Shown: positions 35,373 through 44,468 of the stretch, one piece after another
Position numbering within the stretch: position 1 is the stretch's first letter
Layout: each line of letters begins with the position of its first letter
Assembly: GCA_019359245.1 (NCBI GenBank)
Contig: JAHHHR010000032.1
Coordinates: 21,123 to 85,122, forward strand
Direction: 5' to 3'
Source: Nostoc desertorum CM1-VF14
GTDB taxonomy: Bacteria > Cyanobacteriota > Cyanobacteriia > Cyanobacteriales > Nostocaceae
DNA: 64,000 nt
Notes under the pieces: model-generated
Database searches by the model: none
Told to the model about the DNA's origin: nothing
The model's input: only the letters and a program-made list of their open reading frames with translations
Program-made: the position numbers and the translations under genes

Positions 35373-36404
35373 GTGCAAGACACCGACTCCATAAACGACC
35401 TTGCTGCGGCTTTACTACAGCCAGCAGATATCAGCTTTGAACTGCCCGATCCAGAAGATGAACAGATTCTAGAGTCAGATTTTCAACAGCAGCTAGAAGT
35501 AGCTTGGCAGGTATGCGATCGCTTTGATTTGCAAACTGAAATCTGGCGGGGGCGAATTTTACGGGCTATCCGCGACAGAGAGAAAGTGGGTGGTGACGGA
35601 CGTGGTACTGGCTTTTTGCGATGGCTAAAAGAGCGGGAAATCAGCAAAAGTCAAGCTTATGCCTGGATTCAACTGGCGAATAGTGCCGATACTCTCATCG
35701 AAGACGGTAAACTTGATCCCGGATCTGTAAACAACTTCAGCAAACGGGCATTTGTTGAAACCTCCAAAGCAGTCCCAGAAGTGCAACAGATGGTGAGTGA
35801 AGCCGCCCAAAAAGGCGATCGCATCACCAGGCGGGAAGTGCGTCAACTCAGCGATGAATGGACAGCCATGTCCTCAGATTTATTACCCGAAGCAGTTAAA
35901 GAAAAAGCAGCAGATAACACCCTTCCACCGCGCTACATTGCCCCACTGGTGAAGGAAATGGAAAAACTGCCAGAATCGCACCAAAAATTTATCCAAAAGG
36001 AAATTGCTGCTAACCCTGATGTGGATACCCTAAAACAGGTAACTACCGAAGCGCGTAACTTGGCCAAATATCTTAAAGGGGCGGCTCAAGTCCAGGCGCT
36101 AACGCAGGAAAATATTGATATTGAAACAGCCTTAGAAGAAGCGCAAAGAGTCGGCTGTTTGAGTATTGCTGCTGACTTGGTAAATCAAGCATCACAAATT
36201 GAACAAACGATCGCTAAACTCTATATGACTTGGAAACGAATCGGTAATTTAGCAGATCGATTATATGTAGATACTGGCGCAAGTACACCCAACTTGCGAT
36301 CGCTCCTCACTTGCTTGGAACCTCTGGGAGGTGAAATCATGGAATTGCAACTTAGTGGTGCGACTGAACACACTGTACGTCTGCAAATTCAGGAAACGAG
36401 TTAA
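35373..36404 (+). CDS. Cyanobacterial conserved hypothetical protein
   Basis: 343 residues from GTG 35373. Soluble, charged, mostly helical. The segment RDREKVGGDGRGTGFLRWLKEREISKSQAYAWIQLANSADTLI (residues about 69-110; key words GRGTGFLRWL and SKSQAYAWI) reads like a DUF-type replication- or partition-associated helical region, and ITRREVRQLSDEW like a helix-turn-helix. The C-terminal third is helical with a short beta tail. I recognise it only as a family restricted to cyanobacteria. It is divergent from moaA, apparently monocistronic. A DNA-binding role is a guess. Confidence 0.6.
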   Translation: MQDTDSINDLAAALLQPADISFELPDPEDEQILESDFQQQLEVAWQVCDRFDLQTEIWRGRILRAIRDREKVGGDGRGTGFLRWLKEREISKSQAYAWIQLANSADTLIEDGKLDPGSVNNFSKRAFVETSKAVPEVQQMVSEAAQKGDRITRREVRQLSDEWTAMSSDLLPEAVKEKAADNTLPPRYIAPLVKEMEKLPESHQKFIQKEIAANPDVDTLKQVTTEARNLAKYLKGAAQVQALTQENIDIETALEEAQRVGCLSIAADLVNQASQIEQTIAKLYMTWKRIGNLADRLYVDTGASTPNLRSLLTCLEPLGGEIMELQLSGATEHTVRLQIQETS

Positions 36405-36674
36405 AGAATAGGCATCGCCCATGTCCGCGAAGTTACGAGAATTAAACAGTCAAACGGGCCGTTAGAAACCGCGTCTACATAGAAGTGGGTTTCAAAACCT
36501 TAATTTATCCTTAATCTGTGGAGGCGGACTACCCTTCTCTTCGAAAGGCTGCGCCCTAAGCGTAACTATACCGCAGGCTTTACGGGAAGGCTTCTCTAGG
36601 AGACGCTACGCGAACGCCTACGTTTGTGTAGCTGCGAATTCCATTGCCTTGGCTCTAGTTTGACTGTTCATTTT
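36405..36674. repeat. Intergenic repeats of the CGCTACGCG type
   Basis: Contains fragments such as AGGCTTCTCTAGGAGACGCTACGCG and GGCTGCGCCCTAAGCGTAAC-like pieces, the palindromic repeats that pepper Nostoc intergenic DNA. No gene is seen. Confidence 0.5.
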
Positions 36675-39035
36675 CTAATTAGCAGCGCAAGATGTAGCGG
36701 TGAGCGCAGAGTTATGGGGCGAGGCAGTAGGAACTTGAGCAACTAAAACCACGTTCCCATTGGCATCCATAACCCATCCTTGAGCTTCCACAATTTCATT
36801 AGGTTCATTGACAGAATTAACTTTCTGTGATTTTTCTTCTGTGTCTCGCTGCGCCTTAACAGCCACTCTTTTCTGAATACCACCAGCAAGATTCTGACTC
36901 TCTGGAGAGAGTGCGATCCAATCTGCCAGCACCGCATCATCAGATATTAATGGCTGTGTAGGATCGGCTACTATTCCTCCACGCCCAGTAGCAATAAATG
37001 AACTCCTGGCTATTTTTCCACCAGAATCACAACCAGCAGCAATTTGCTGCGAAGCATCAACTAGATTTACGGGTAGTTCGACTAATCCTTTACTGGGGTC
37101 AGCATCTGGTGAGTTGATTTGTACAGTGCCATTTAATGTAGGGTTTTGCTGAGAAAACGCGGTGATGTCACTTGTTAGCAGCCTACTTGGGTCTAGTGGC
37201 TCTTTAGGGTTCAACAGCCTCTCTACTTCTGCACGGGTGCGCGGCACAAAACCAAAGATACTCTTAGCGGTGATTGTGATTCTACCACCAGAGGCAGACA
37301 AGGCATTGGCGATGATATCGTTATTTTCAGAAGGAGTGGTGACAAGGAAGCCATTAGGTGCATTAATGGTGATATTACCGCCATCTCCATCACCCTGTGC
37401 ATTAGTGGTTATTTTACTTCCGTGGCGCATCATTAATATGTCTTGCACGTCTAACGTAATATTCCCGCCCCGTCCTGACTCACTATCAGATGTGAGGCTT
37501 GCTTGATTATCTAGAGAAATAGAGCTACTAGTAATATTGAGATCACCTGCTTTCCCTAGAGTGGGTACATTCTCTGGGTAGTTGTAATTTTTGAATTCAC
37601 TGCTCACAGTTACTTTAGCCCCATCCTGAATAATCAATTTCCCTGTGGTTATTTTCACACTTCCAGCATCTCCAGAAGTGTTAGTTGAAGCAAACAAGCC
37701 ACTTGAGGTTCCAATGATCTCCACAGACTTGGAGGCATTCACGGTCAAATCTCCTCCTGCTCCTGTACCTGGTATTAATTGTGAGTTCGCAATAGAATCT
37801 GTTGCTATCTTTCCCCCATCTTGAATAAGCAAACTCCCAGTATTGATTATTATCTCACCTGCTTTTCCGGCAACAGCAGTTGAACTAAATAATGAACTAG
37901 CTGTACTCCCATCTGGTGAAAGACTACTACCAATGATCTCCACTGACTTCGAGGCATTCACGGTCAACTTTCCCCCATCACCCTGGCCTCTGGTAGAAGT
38001 AGCTATTTGTGCACCACCCCGAACAATTAATTTACTGCTGCTAATATTTAAGTCTCCGCCATTACTAGCGCCAGTAGTTTGAGTTGATAATAGCACACGA
38101 TCACCAATTAATTCTACTGAGTTACCCTGCACCTGGATAGTACCGCCATTACCATCTTTATTGGTAGCTATTACTCTAGATGGAATATTAGAACTATTAA
38201 TAGTTCGCCCAGTTAGTTGAATATTTTGGAAATTTTGGACACCTTGATACCTCAAAACCCAACCTTGGTTTGTTGGATTCAGACTAACCAGACTATTAGC
38301 ACCGACACTTCCTAGCTCAATTCTTCCCGACGCTGCTGTTAAATTTCCGCCCTCTAGCGTTATATCGCCGCCTACAAGTGCCAAAGTTTTATCTGGCTGC
38401 ACTTGTAGACCAAGACCAACAGGGTTCCGCTCGCCGTTTGGATTTACTTGAGATTGAGATTGATTGCGGATGGGAGCCGCAGTGGCTCCGAACTGTAAAC
38501 CAATGGGAACACTTAGTGTCAGCAGGGGTGTTGTTTGAGCATCTGTGGCACTAAACTTAGTACCATCGCCAAAGTTCAGGCTACTCGCCGTACTCGCTAC
38601 AAAGGAACCACCAATTTGTAAAGAAGCATTGGGGCCAAAAATAATTCCGTTGGGATTAATTAAAAACAGATTAGCTTGAGCTTTAATGATGCCTTCAATA
38701 TTAGAAACAAACTTCCCTGTTACCCTGCTAATAATGTTCTGAACTCCTACATCAGTATTATTAAATTCAGCCGTAGTTTTATCAAGTACGGAAAACTCTT
38801 TGAAACTGTGGAACAAATTACTGCCTATTTTGGTTCCACCTTCAATGGTTATGACATTATTTTTATCTGGTGGTGTAACTTGAGAATTATTAGGTAAAGT
38901 CGCATCTGGGATAATTTGGGCAATGGCACAATTTGCAGAAAAAGCTATTGCACTAGTTATTACAAATCCTACACTGTGGCAGCAAGCCCAAACATTACCC
39001 ATATTGGATATTGCACCCTTTAAATGAATTTTCAT
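36675..39035 (-). CDS. Large exoprotein with TPS/haemagglutination N-terminal domain (copy B)
   Basis: 786 residues from ATG 39035 (a TTG precedes it). Signal peptide (AFSANCAIAQ), then the TPS domain of two-partner-secretion exoproteins: NNVITIEGGTKIGSNLFHSF, FNNTDVGVQNIISRVTG and LFLINPNGIIFGPNASLQ. The rest is a beta-helix-like run of Ile/Val-rich repeats (GGDLTVNASKSVEIIG and similar), ending in a conserved tail with GCDSGGKI and a final CAAN. TPS proteins are threaded through an outer-membrane TpsB pore and act in adhesion or toxin delivery. No TpsB gene lies in the window. Paired with the short peptide at 39435 and paralogous to 40315-42759. Confidence 0.85.
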   Translation of the reverse strand: MKIHLKGAISNMGNVWACCHSVGFVITSAIAFSANCAIAQIIPDATLPNNSQVTPPDKNNVITIEGGTKIGSNLFHSFKEFSVLDKTTAEFNNTDVGVQNIISRVTGKFVSNIEGIIKAQANLFLINPNGIIFGPNASLQIGGSFVASTASSLNFGDGTKFSATDAQTTPLLTLSVPIGLQFGATAAPIRNQSQSQVNPNGERNPVGLGLQVQPDKTLALVGGDITLEGGNLTAASGRIELGSVGANSLVSLNPTNQGWVLRYQGVQNFQNIQLTGRTINSSNIPSRVIATNKDGNGGTIQVQGNSVELIGDRVLLSTQTTGASNGGDLNISSSKLIVRGGAQIATSTRGQGDGGKLTVNASKSVEIIGSSLSPDGSTASSLFSSTAVAGKAGEIIINTGSLLIQDGGKIATDSIANSQLIPGTGAGGDLTVNASKSVEIIGTSSGLFASTNTSGDAGSVKITTGKLIIQDGAKVTVSSEFKNYNYPENVPTLGKAGDLNITSSSISLDNQASLTSDSESGRGGNITLDVQDILMMRHGSKITTNAQGDGDGGNITINAPNGFLVTTPSENNDIIANALSASGGRITITAKSIFGFVPRTRAEVERLLNPKEPLDPSRLLTSDITAFSQQNPTLNGTVQINSPDADPSKGLVELPVNLVDASQQIAAGCDSGGKIARSSFIATGRGGIVADPTQPLISDDAVLADWIALSPESQNLAGGIQKRVAVKAQRDTEEKSQKVNSVNEPNEIVEAQGWVMDANGNVVLVAQVPTASPHNSALTATSCAAN

Positions 39036-39434
39036 CAATAGTCATTTTGAGCGAAGCTAAGTGGAGTGTTTGTGTAGCATCTAAAAGAGAAGAATATATA
39101 ACAATACGCTTGGGTTAGCGCCAAAAACCCAACTTAAAATTTTTATTAACCCAAGCATATTAAAATATATAGAACTCATGTTTCATATTTGAAATACACA
39201 TAAAGTGGATTAGCAAAGGGTAACGCACCACCCAAAGATTTTGGTGCGTTACGGACTACTTAGATTGTTTCAAAAATCAGATTGGATTGCTATGGGGTTT
39301 AAGTCCTACACTAAGTGCTTCACTATGCTTTAGTGCGTATCATGCCTTAAGCAAGCTCCAGCATGATAACAAAATATATTTTAAAACATTCTCTTCAGTA
39401 AAATGAAAAGATAGTAATTAAGTTGACAATCCTG
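39036..39434. other. Spacer between exoprotein B and its upstream peptide gene
   Basis: Holds an 11-bp inverted repeat at 39220-39252 (GTAACGCACCA/TGGTGCGTTAC), a repeat common in cyanobacteria that may also stabilise or end the peptide transcript. No ORF is convincing. Confidence 0.5.
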
Positions 39435-39710
39435 TTAAGGTTTACATACTCTATAACCGTAATCATCCAACCAGCAAGTCTCCTTAAGTTCCTTAGAGTG
39501 AACTACATCTGCAAAGTTATGAAATTCTTGCTTATCAACAGCATCATTCAATTCAATTGATTCTGAGTTGATACTGCTTTGTGATTCGCCAGTAGTCTCT
39601 TTTGATGTACTTTCATCTTCGAACGCAACATCTTTTTTAGAGTTCTTCAGGTCTTTACTCAATTTGTTTTGAATCTCGTCTGTTAGCAGTTGTGTATTTT
39701 GAGAATTCAT
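39435..39710 (-). CDS. Short peptide with DEIQxKL leader and Cys-containing C-terminus (copy B)
   Basis: 91 residues from ATG 39710, chosen because AAGGAGA lies 9 bases upstream; a longer frame to 39800 has no ribosome site. The leader starts MNSQNTQLLTDEIQNKLSKD and aligns with the peptide at 42928 (MDSKTLQQLQDEIQQKLLES). A Ser/Glu/Lys-rich middle is followed by DAVDKQ (also shared) and a C-terminal end with two Cys (ETCWLDDYGYRVCKP). No signal peptide, no Gly-Gly site. The layout (conserved leader, variable end with Cys) is that of a precursor peptide, but no modifying enzyme is near. It lies directly before exoprotein B. Confidence 0.55.
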   Translation of the reverse strand: MNSQNTQLLTDEIQNKLSKDLKNSKKDVAFEDESTSKETTGESQSSINSESIELNDAVDKQEFHNFADVVHSKELKETCWLDDYGYRVCKP

Positions 39711-40314
39711 GACTTTTGCTCTCCTTGCAGATTGGTAAATGTGTGAACTTATCTTGTAATGTACTAATTTAACCTGATTTCTATTAGTACAGTTTGGCAA
39801 TTAAGGAATTAAGAATACGGGATCTATAAGGAAACGAAAGAGTTAAGCTACTAAACTTGCGAACTCTCATAATTATGACTTCAGCTTGGCTAGTAACAAT
39901 TACGCATTGCCTAATAAAACTTCATATATGCTGAATTTTCTTAAAGCATTCATGAATCTGGCTGCTAACCGTTCATCACTTAAGAGGATTGAGTAATTGA
40001 TATCATCCTCAACTCTCATACCTGCTTACGATTTGGATAACCCCACAGGCTAAAGCCTTAGCATTAGCCGTTTCATCTTTCTCATACCGTCAGAAAAAGC
40101 CAACACCCCCACAGATGAGTTGGATACGAGGAGCGGCTTGTGTGAAGGTTATTGCGGATAGCGATCGCACCCACAGATGAGTTGAGTAGAAAAGGCGATC
40201 GCTTCTATGAAGGTCATTGCGAATCAGCGATGTCTACGATAAGCTACGCCAACGCCCTGACACTTGAATTCAGCCAAAAGGGCGATCGCACCAACAAAAC
40301 GAGAATCTAGATAT
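39711..40314. other. Upstream region of peptide B, with diverged tandem repeat
   Basis: Contains the conserved upstream block 39878-39954 and, at about 40108-40230, two diverged copies of a 62-base unit beginning CCCACAGATGAGTTG, each containing a HIP1 octamer. No gene is seen. Confidence 0.5.
39878..39954 (-). promoter_or_regulatory. Upstream block shared with the paralogous module (copy B)
   Basis: Two pieces match the region before the other peptide: ACTTCAGCTTGGCTAGTAA plus AATTACG at 39878-39904 (27 bases with one mismatch to 43230-43256), and a 26-base piece at 39929-39954 ending AAGCATTCATG that matches 43285-43310. Conservation at this distance from the start, in otherwise diverged DNA, suggests a common promoter or operator. 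Confidence 0.5.
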
Positions 40315-42759
40315 TTAATTACCAGTGCAAGATGAAGCGACGAGTGAGGAGCTACGAGGCGAGGCAGTGGGTACTTGAGCAACCAAAACCACGTTCCCAT
40401 CGGCATCCCTTACCCACCCTTGGGCTTCCACAATTTGAGTAGGTTCATTGACAGAATTAAATTTCTGTAATTTTTTTCCTGTGTTTTGCTGCGCCTTAAC
40501 AGCCACTTTTTTCTGAATACCGCCAGCACTATTCTGACTCTCTGGAGAAAGTGTGATCCAATCTGCTAGCACCGCATCAGCCATCAACGGCTCTGTGGGA
40601 TCGGGTGCTAGCCCTCCACGCCCAGTAGCAATAAATGAACTCCTTCCTATTTTTCCACCAGAATCACAACCAGCAACAATTTCCTGCGAAGCTTCAACCA
40701 AATTTACAGGCAGTTCAAGTAAGCTTTTACTGGGGTCAGCATCTGGTATGTTTATTTGTACGGTGCCATTTAATGAAGCGTTTTGGTTAGAAAATGCCGT
40801 GATGTCACTTGTTTGCAACTTCTTCGGGTTTATTTCTTCTGGGTCAAGCGTCTCTACACCTGCACGGGTACGGGGCACAAAACCAAAGATGTTCTTAGCG
40901 GTGATTGTGATTTTACCACCTGAGCCAGAGAAGGCATTGGCAGTGATATCGCTATTTCCAAAGGAAGGCGTGACAATGAAGCCATTAGGTGCATTGATAA
41001 TGATATTACCGCCATCTCCACTAAGTCCTGCCGTACCTGCATTAGCGGTTATTATACTTTCGTGGCGCATCAATAATAAGTCCCGCACCTGTAGCGTAAT
41101 ATTTCCGCCTTTACCCGACTCACTATTAGATGTAAGTTTTCCTTTGTTGTCCAGAAGTATGGAGCGAGCGGTTATATTTAAATTGCCTGCTTCCCCTAAC
41201 TTATTTGAATCTCCGATATTGATTACGTTTTTTCGAGCTTGGCTGCTCACAGTTATTGCAGCCCCATCCTTGATAATCAATTGCCCTGTAGTTAGGTTCA
41301 AGTTTCCACCATCTCCAGTCCCTTCAGTTCCAGAAGACAAGCCACTGAGTATAGAACCATTTGGTGAGGTTCCAATTAGTTCTACAGACTCAGAAGCATT
41401 CACTGTCAAGTTTCCTGCTTTTCCTGTAGCTGGTATAAGTTGGTTAAAAATAAAGCTATATATGCTCTCAGAGCTTGTTGATATTCTTGCCCCTCCTTGG
41501 ATAAGCAGCTTTCTAGTATTAATTGTTATACCGCCAGCGTTTTGATCGCCATAACTTGCACTAAATAATCCACTGGATATTAAATCACTACCATCTCGGA
41601 GGAGAGGAATGGAAGTACCACCGATTAGTTCCACGGAATCTGAGGCGTTTATAGTCAATTGCCCCTGCAATTGTGCTCCATCTCTGACCACTAACTTCTT
41701 AGTAGTGATATTTATATTTCCAGGGTTTGCAGTGGAGAAACTCTGAGTAAACAGTTGCGTATCTTGTTCAATTACTACAGACTCTGAGGCGTTCACTGTC
41801 AAATTCCCTGATGATTGCTCTTCCAAAGGATTAACTAGAACTAGGAAACTGCCAGCTATTCGCACAAGCTTGCCTTGCGTATAGATATTGCTGCCACCCT
41901 CTCCATGAGTATCTACGGTAGATGGAATTTCATTTAACTGGATGAGTTCGATATTTTGAAAATTCTGAACACCTTCATATCCAAATGCCCAACCTTGGTT
42001 CGTTGGACTTAAACTGACCAGACTATTACTAGCGACGCTTCCTAACTCAACTCTTCCGTCCTTGGCTGTTATATTCCCCCCTTCTAGCGTTATTTCACCA
42101 CCTATAAGTGCCAAGGTTTTGTCTTCCTGCACCTGTAGACCAACGCCTTGTCCAAAGATATTCATTGCGCCATCTGGTGCTGCTTGGGATTGATTGCGGA
42201 TGGGAGCCGCAGTTGCTCCGAATTGTAAACCAATGGGAACACTAAGTGTCAGCAGGGGTGTAGTTTGAGGAGATGTAGCACTAAACTTTGTACCATCAGC
42301 AAAGTTCAAGCTACTCGCCGTACTAGCCACAAACGAACCGCCGATATTTAAAGAAGCATTGGGCCCAAAAACAATGCCGTTAGGATTAATCAGAAACAGG
42401 TTGGCTGTGCCGTTAGCTTTCAGAATGCCATCTATATTAGAAATCGAATTGCCTGTTACCCGACTGATGATGTTTTGAATATCTATTGCATTGTTAAAGT
42501 GGGCTGTCCTTCCCGCAGGGACAGAAAACTGTTCAAAGCTGTGGAACAAGTTTGTCCCACGAACTGCCCCACCATCAATCTGGTCTATAGGCTGATCATC
42601 GATTGGCTTTGGTGTAATGATTGAACTTTCAGATCCAAGTGTGCCATCCTTTTCTATTTGGGCTAAGGCAAAACTCTCAAACAAAGTGAGCACTCCAGCA
42701 ATTGCTAAAGTACTCACTATCCCTAATTCCCAGCACCAACTGCTTTGGTATCGAGACAT
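40315..42759 (-). CDS. Large exoprotein with TPS/haemagglutination N-terminal domain (copy A)
   Basis: 814 residues from ATG 42759. Signal peptide ending near FALAQ; TPS domain with GGAVRGTNLFHSFEQFSV, DIQNIISRVTGNSISNIDG and NLFLINPNGIVFGPNASL; then beta-helix-type repeats (GNLTVNASESVELIGTSP and similar) and a C-terminal tail nearly identical to copy B (GWV, then DGNVVLVAQVPTASP, SSCTGN). The two exoproteins are clear paralogues in tandem. No outer-membrane TpsB partner is seen here, so secretion must use one encoded elsewhere. The upstream neighbour is the peptide at 42928, 168 bases away and on the same strand. Confidence 0.85.
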   Translation of the reverse strand: MSRYQSSWCWELGIVSTLAIAGVLTLFESFALAQIEKDGTLGSESSIITPKPIDDQPIDQIDGGAVRGTNLFHSFEQFSVPAGRTAHFNNAIDIQNIISRVTGNSISNIDGILKANGTANLFLINPNGIVFGPNASLNIGGSFVASTASSLNFADGTKFSATSPQTTPLLTLSVPIGLQFGATAAPIRNQSQAAPDGAMNIFGQGVGLQVQEDKTLALIGGEITLEGGNITAKDGRVELGSVASNSLVSLSPTNQGWAFGYEGVQNFQNIELIQLNEIPSTVDTHGEGGSNIYTQGKLVRIAGSFLVLVNPLEEQSSGNLTVNASESVVIEQDTQLFTQSFSTANPGNINITTKKLVVRDGAQLQGQLTINASDSVELIGGTSIPLLRDGSDLISSGLFSASYGDQNAGGITINTRKLLIQGGARISTSSESIYSFIFNQLIPATGKAGNLTVNASESVELIGTSPNGSILSGLSSGTEGTGDGGNLNLTTGQLIIKDGAAITVSSQARKNVINIGDSNKLGEAGNLNITARSILLDNKGKLTSNSESGKGGNITLQVRDLLLMRHESIITANAGTAGLSGDGGNIIINAPNGFIVTPSFGNSDITANAFSGSGGKITITAKNIFGFVPRTRAGVETLDPEEINPKKLQTSDITAFSNQNASLNGTVQINIPDADPSKSLLELPVNLVEASQEIVAGCDSGGKIGRSSFIATGRGGLAPDPTEPLMADAVLADWITLSPESQNSAGGIQKKVAVKAQQNTGKKLQKFNSVNEPTQIVEAQGWVRDADGNVVLVAQVPTASPRSSSLVASSCTGN

Positions 42760-42927
42760 CACTAACCTGCACCCAGAAAATAAGAGTATATTGAAATACT
42801 GTTCCTTGTTAATTAAGTTAAGTATAGTGATACTTGAGATTATCTTTTTAACCTAACTAGTAAATTCAAGGTTCAGCCTTTTTATACTCACTAGAATAAA
42901 CTCTTTGCAGTCTGAAGAGTAAATTAT

Positions 42928-43191
42928 TTAGCAGTTACAGCCGAAAGGGTTTCCAGTTGACGGGCAAGGGATACACCATGCCGTTTGCGTTAGTACAATT
43001 CCCTGTTCATCAACTGCATCACCAGATTTGATTTTATTTGGGTCAAGATTGCACTGCCACTGAACTTTCAGAGTTTTATCATCTAATACTCCGTACTTTT
43101 CAAGCACGCTGTCTAAGCCAGCATTTTGAACGCTTTCAAGCAGTTTCTGTTGAATCTCGTCTTGTAACTGCTGTAATGTTTTAGAGTCCAT
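42928..43191 (-). CDS. Short peptide with DEIQxKL leader and Cys-rich end (copy A)
   Basis: 87 residues from ATG 43191; a GTG at 43203 would add four. The leader MDSKTLQQLQDEIQQKLLES aligns with the peptide at 39435; LEKYGVLDD follows, slightly recalling nitrile-hydratase-type leaders (inference). After the shared DAVDEQ comes a C-terminal segment with five Cys in the last 16 residues: WCIPCPSTGNPFGCNC, with another Cys mid-chain. There is no signal peptide or membrane helix. Leader conservation with a divergent Cys-rich end suggests a precursor peptide or a small exported protein; no modification enzyme is adjacent. It precedes exoprotein A on the same strand. Confidence 0.55.
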   Translation of the reverse strand: MDSKTLQQLQDEIQQKLLESVQNAGLDSVLEKYGVLDDKTLKVQWQCNLDPNKIKSGDAVDEQGIVLTQTAWCIPCPSTGNPFGCNC

Positions 43192-43229
43192 AACTGTTGC
43201 CACTACTTACTAAGATATGTATGATTTTT

Positions 43230-43310
43230 ACTTCAGCTTGGCTAGTAATAATTACGGTTAGTGTCACAAAAATTAATATTCTACTGCTAGATTTACTTTA
43301 AGCATTGATG
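43230..43310 (-). promoter_or_regulatory. Upstream block shared with the paralogous module (copy A)
   Basis: Counterpart of 39878-39954: a 27-base piece containing CTTCAGCTTGGCTAGTAA at 43230-43256 and a second piece at 43285-43310 (TGCTAG...AAGCATTGATG). Here the first piece lies about 40 bases from the peptide start; in copy B it is about 170 bases away, so DNA was gained or lost between block and gene. Confidence 0.5.
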
Positions 43311-43463
43311 AACTATAGCGATTCCCATTCATACGCATATCCCATCCCTGCGGGACGCTACGCATAGCTTGCTTTCCCAAAGGGATAGGCTCAAGGGGCA
43401 CTAAAACTTCTTGTTACTTGCCTCGTGCTTCACCAAAATCTAAAATTCTGACACCTTTTTTCG

Positions 43464-44291
43464 CTAATTCTTAATTCCCGTCGCAGCAATACCTTGGATA
43501 AACTGACGCTGACCGATGAGAAATAATGCCATCACCGGAACTGTCGCTATTGTTACCGCCGCCATCATTAAGGGCCAATTATTCGTAAATTGCTCTTGAA
43601 ACTCTGCCAACGCTAGCTGCACCGTCCTTAATTCTGGCCGTGTTGTAAATACCAGAGGCTTAAATAAATCATTCCATTCGCCGATGAAGGTGAACAAAAA
43701 CAACGTCACCAACGCTGGACGGGCTAAAGGTAACATTACCCGCCACAAAATTTGCAGTCGGTTCGCCCCATCTATGGCTGCGGCTTCCTCTAACTCCACG
43801 GGAATTGTCTGGAAATATTGACGTAACAAAAAAATCCCAAATCCGTTGACAGCAGTAGGTAAAATGAGCGCGCCGTATGTATTTATCAGGTGTCCCCATT
43901 TCAAAACCAAAAAGATGGGAATCACTAATAACTGAAAGGGAATCACTAAAGTTGCTAACACGACCAATAGCAGTGCTTGACGTCCCCGAAACTTCAGCCG
44001 TGCTAGGGCGTAACCCGCTAAAGCGGAAGTGACAATCTGAAACGCCGTCACAGCGATCGCTACCAGGGTAGAATTAGCAAACGCCAGTAAAAATTTTCCC
44101 TGTTGCCATGCAACCCGGTAATTAGCTAAAGACCAGCTATTTTTGGACACATTTTCCGGGCTGGCGGCCGTCGGTTCAAAGGAGGTGAGAAAGACCACAA
44201 ACAATGGTAGTAGAACGATAAATGCCCCTAGCACTAAGACTACTAGGCTCAAAAAATCGCCAGATTTCAGATTCGGGTTTGGTTTAAACAT
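43464..44291 (-). CDS. Carbohydrate ABC transporter permease (MalG type)
   Basis: 275 residues with six membrane segments. The EAA loop characteristic of binding-protein-dependent permeases is present: ELEEAAAIDGANRLQILWRVMLPLARP. The N-terminal FLTSFEP...NYRVAW and the C-terminal QRQFIQGIAATGIKN are typical of the MalG-like second permease of sugar uptake systems (CUT1). Its usual partners, a MalF-like permease, a binding protein and an ATPase, are not next to it, so it is an orphan subunit that must assemble with products encoded elsewhere. Substrate unknown. Confidence 0.88.
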   Translation of the reverse strand: MFKPNPNLKSGDFLSLVVLVLGAFIVLLPLFVVFLTSFEPTAASPENVSKNSWSLANYRVAWQQGKFLLAFANSTLVAIAVTAFQIVTSALAGYALARLKFRGRQALLLVVLATLVIPFQLLVIPIFLVLKWGHLINTYGALILPTAVNGFGIFLLRQYFQTIPVELEEAAAIDGANRLQILWRVMLPLARPALVTLFLFTFIGEWNDLFKPLVFTTRPELRTVQLALAEFQEQFTNNWPLMMAAVTIATVPVMALFLIGQRQFIQGIAATGIKN

Positions 44292-44468
44292 AACTTGAGC
44301 TGCAAAGCATTTGTTTCGCTAGTACTAGAGCATCTCACCCAGCAACAGTTAATCTATAAACATAGTTACTTGTTAAGTTAAATTAAACCACAGTGATTAT
44401 TACCCTCAGTTCATGGGGTAAATTGAATCCTGGTGTCAAATAATCAGGTTTACAGGAGTAAAGATACC

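Noticed and set aside
40553..41545. Plus-strand open frame of 330 codons
   Set aside because: It is antisense to exoprotein A, whose signal peptide and TPS domain are unmistakable; the antisense frame is open because of Gly/Asn/Ser-rich codons.
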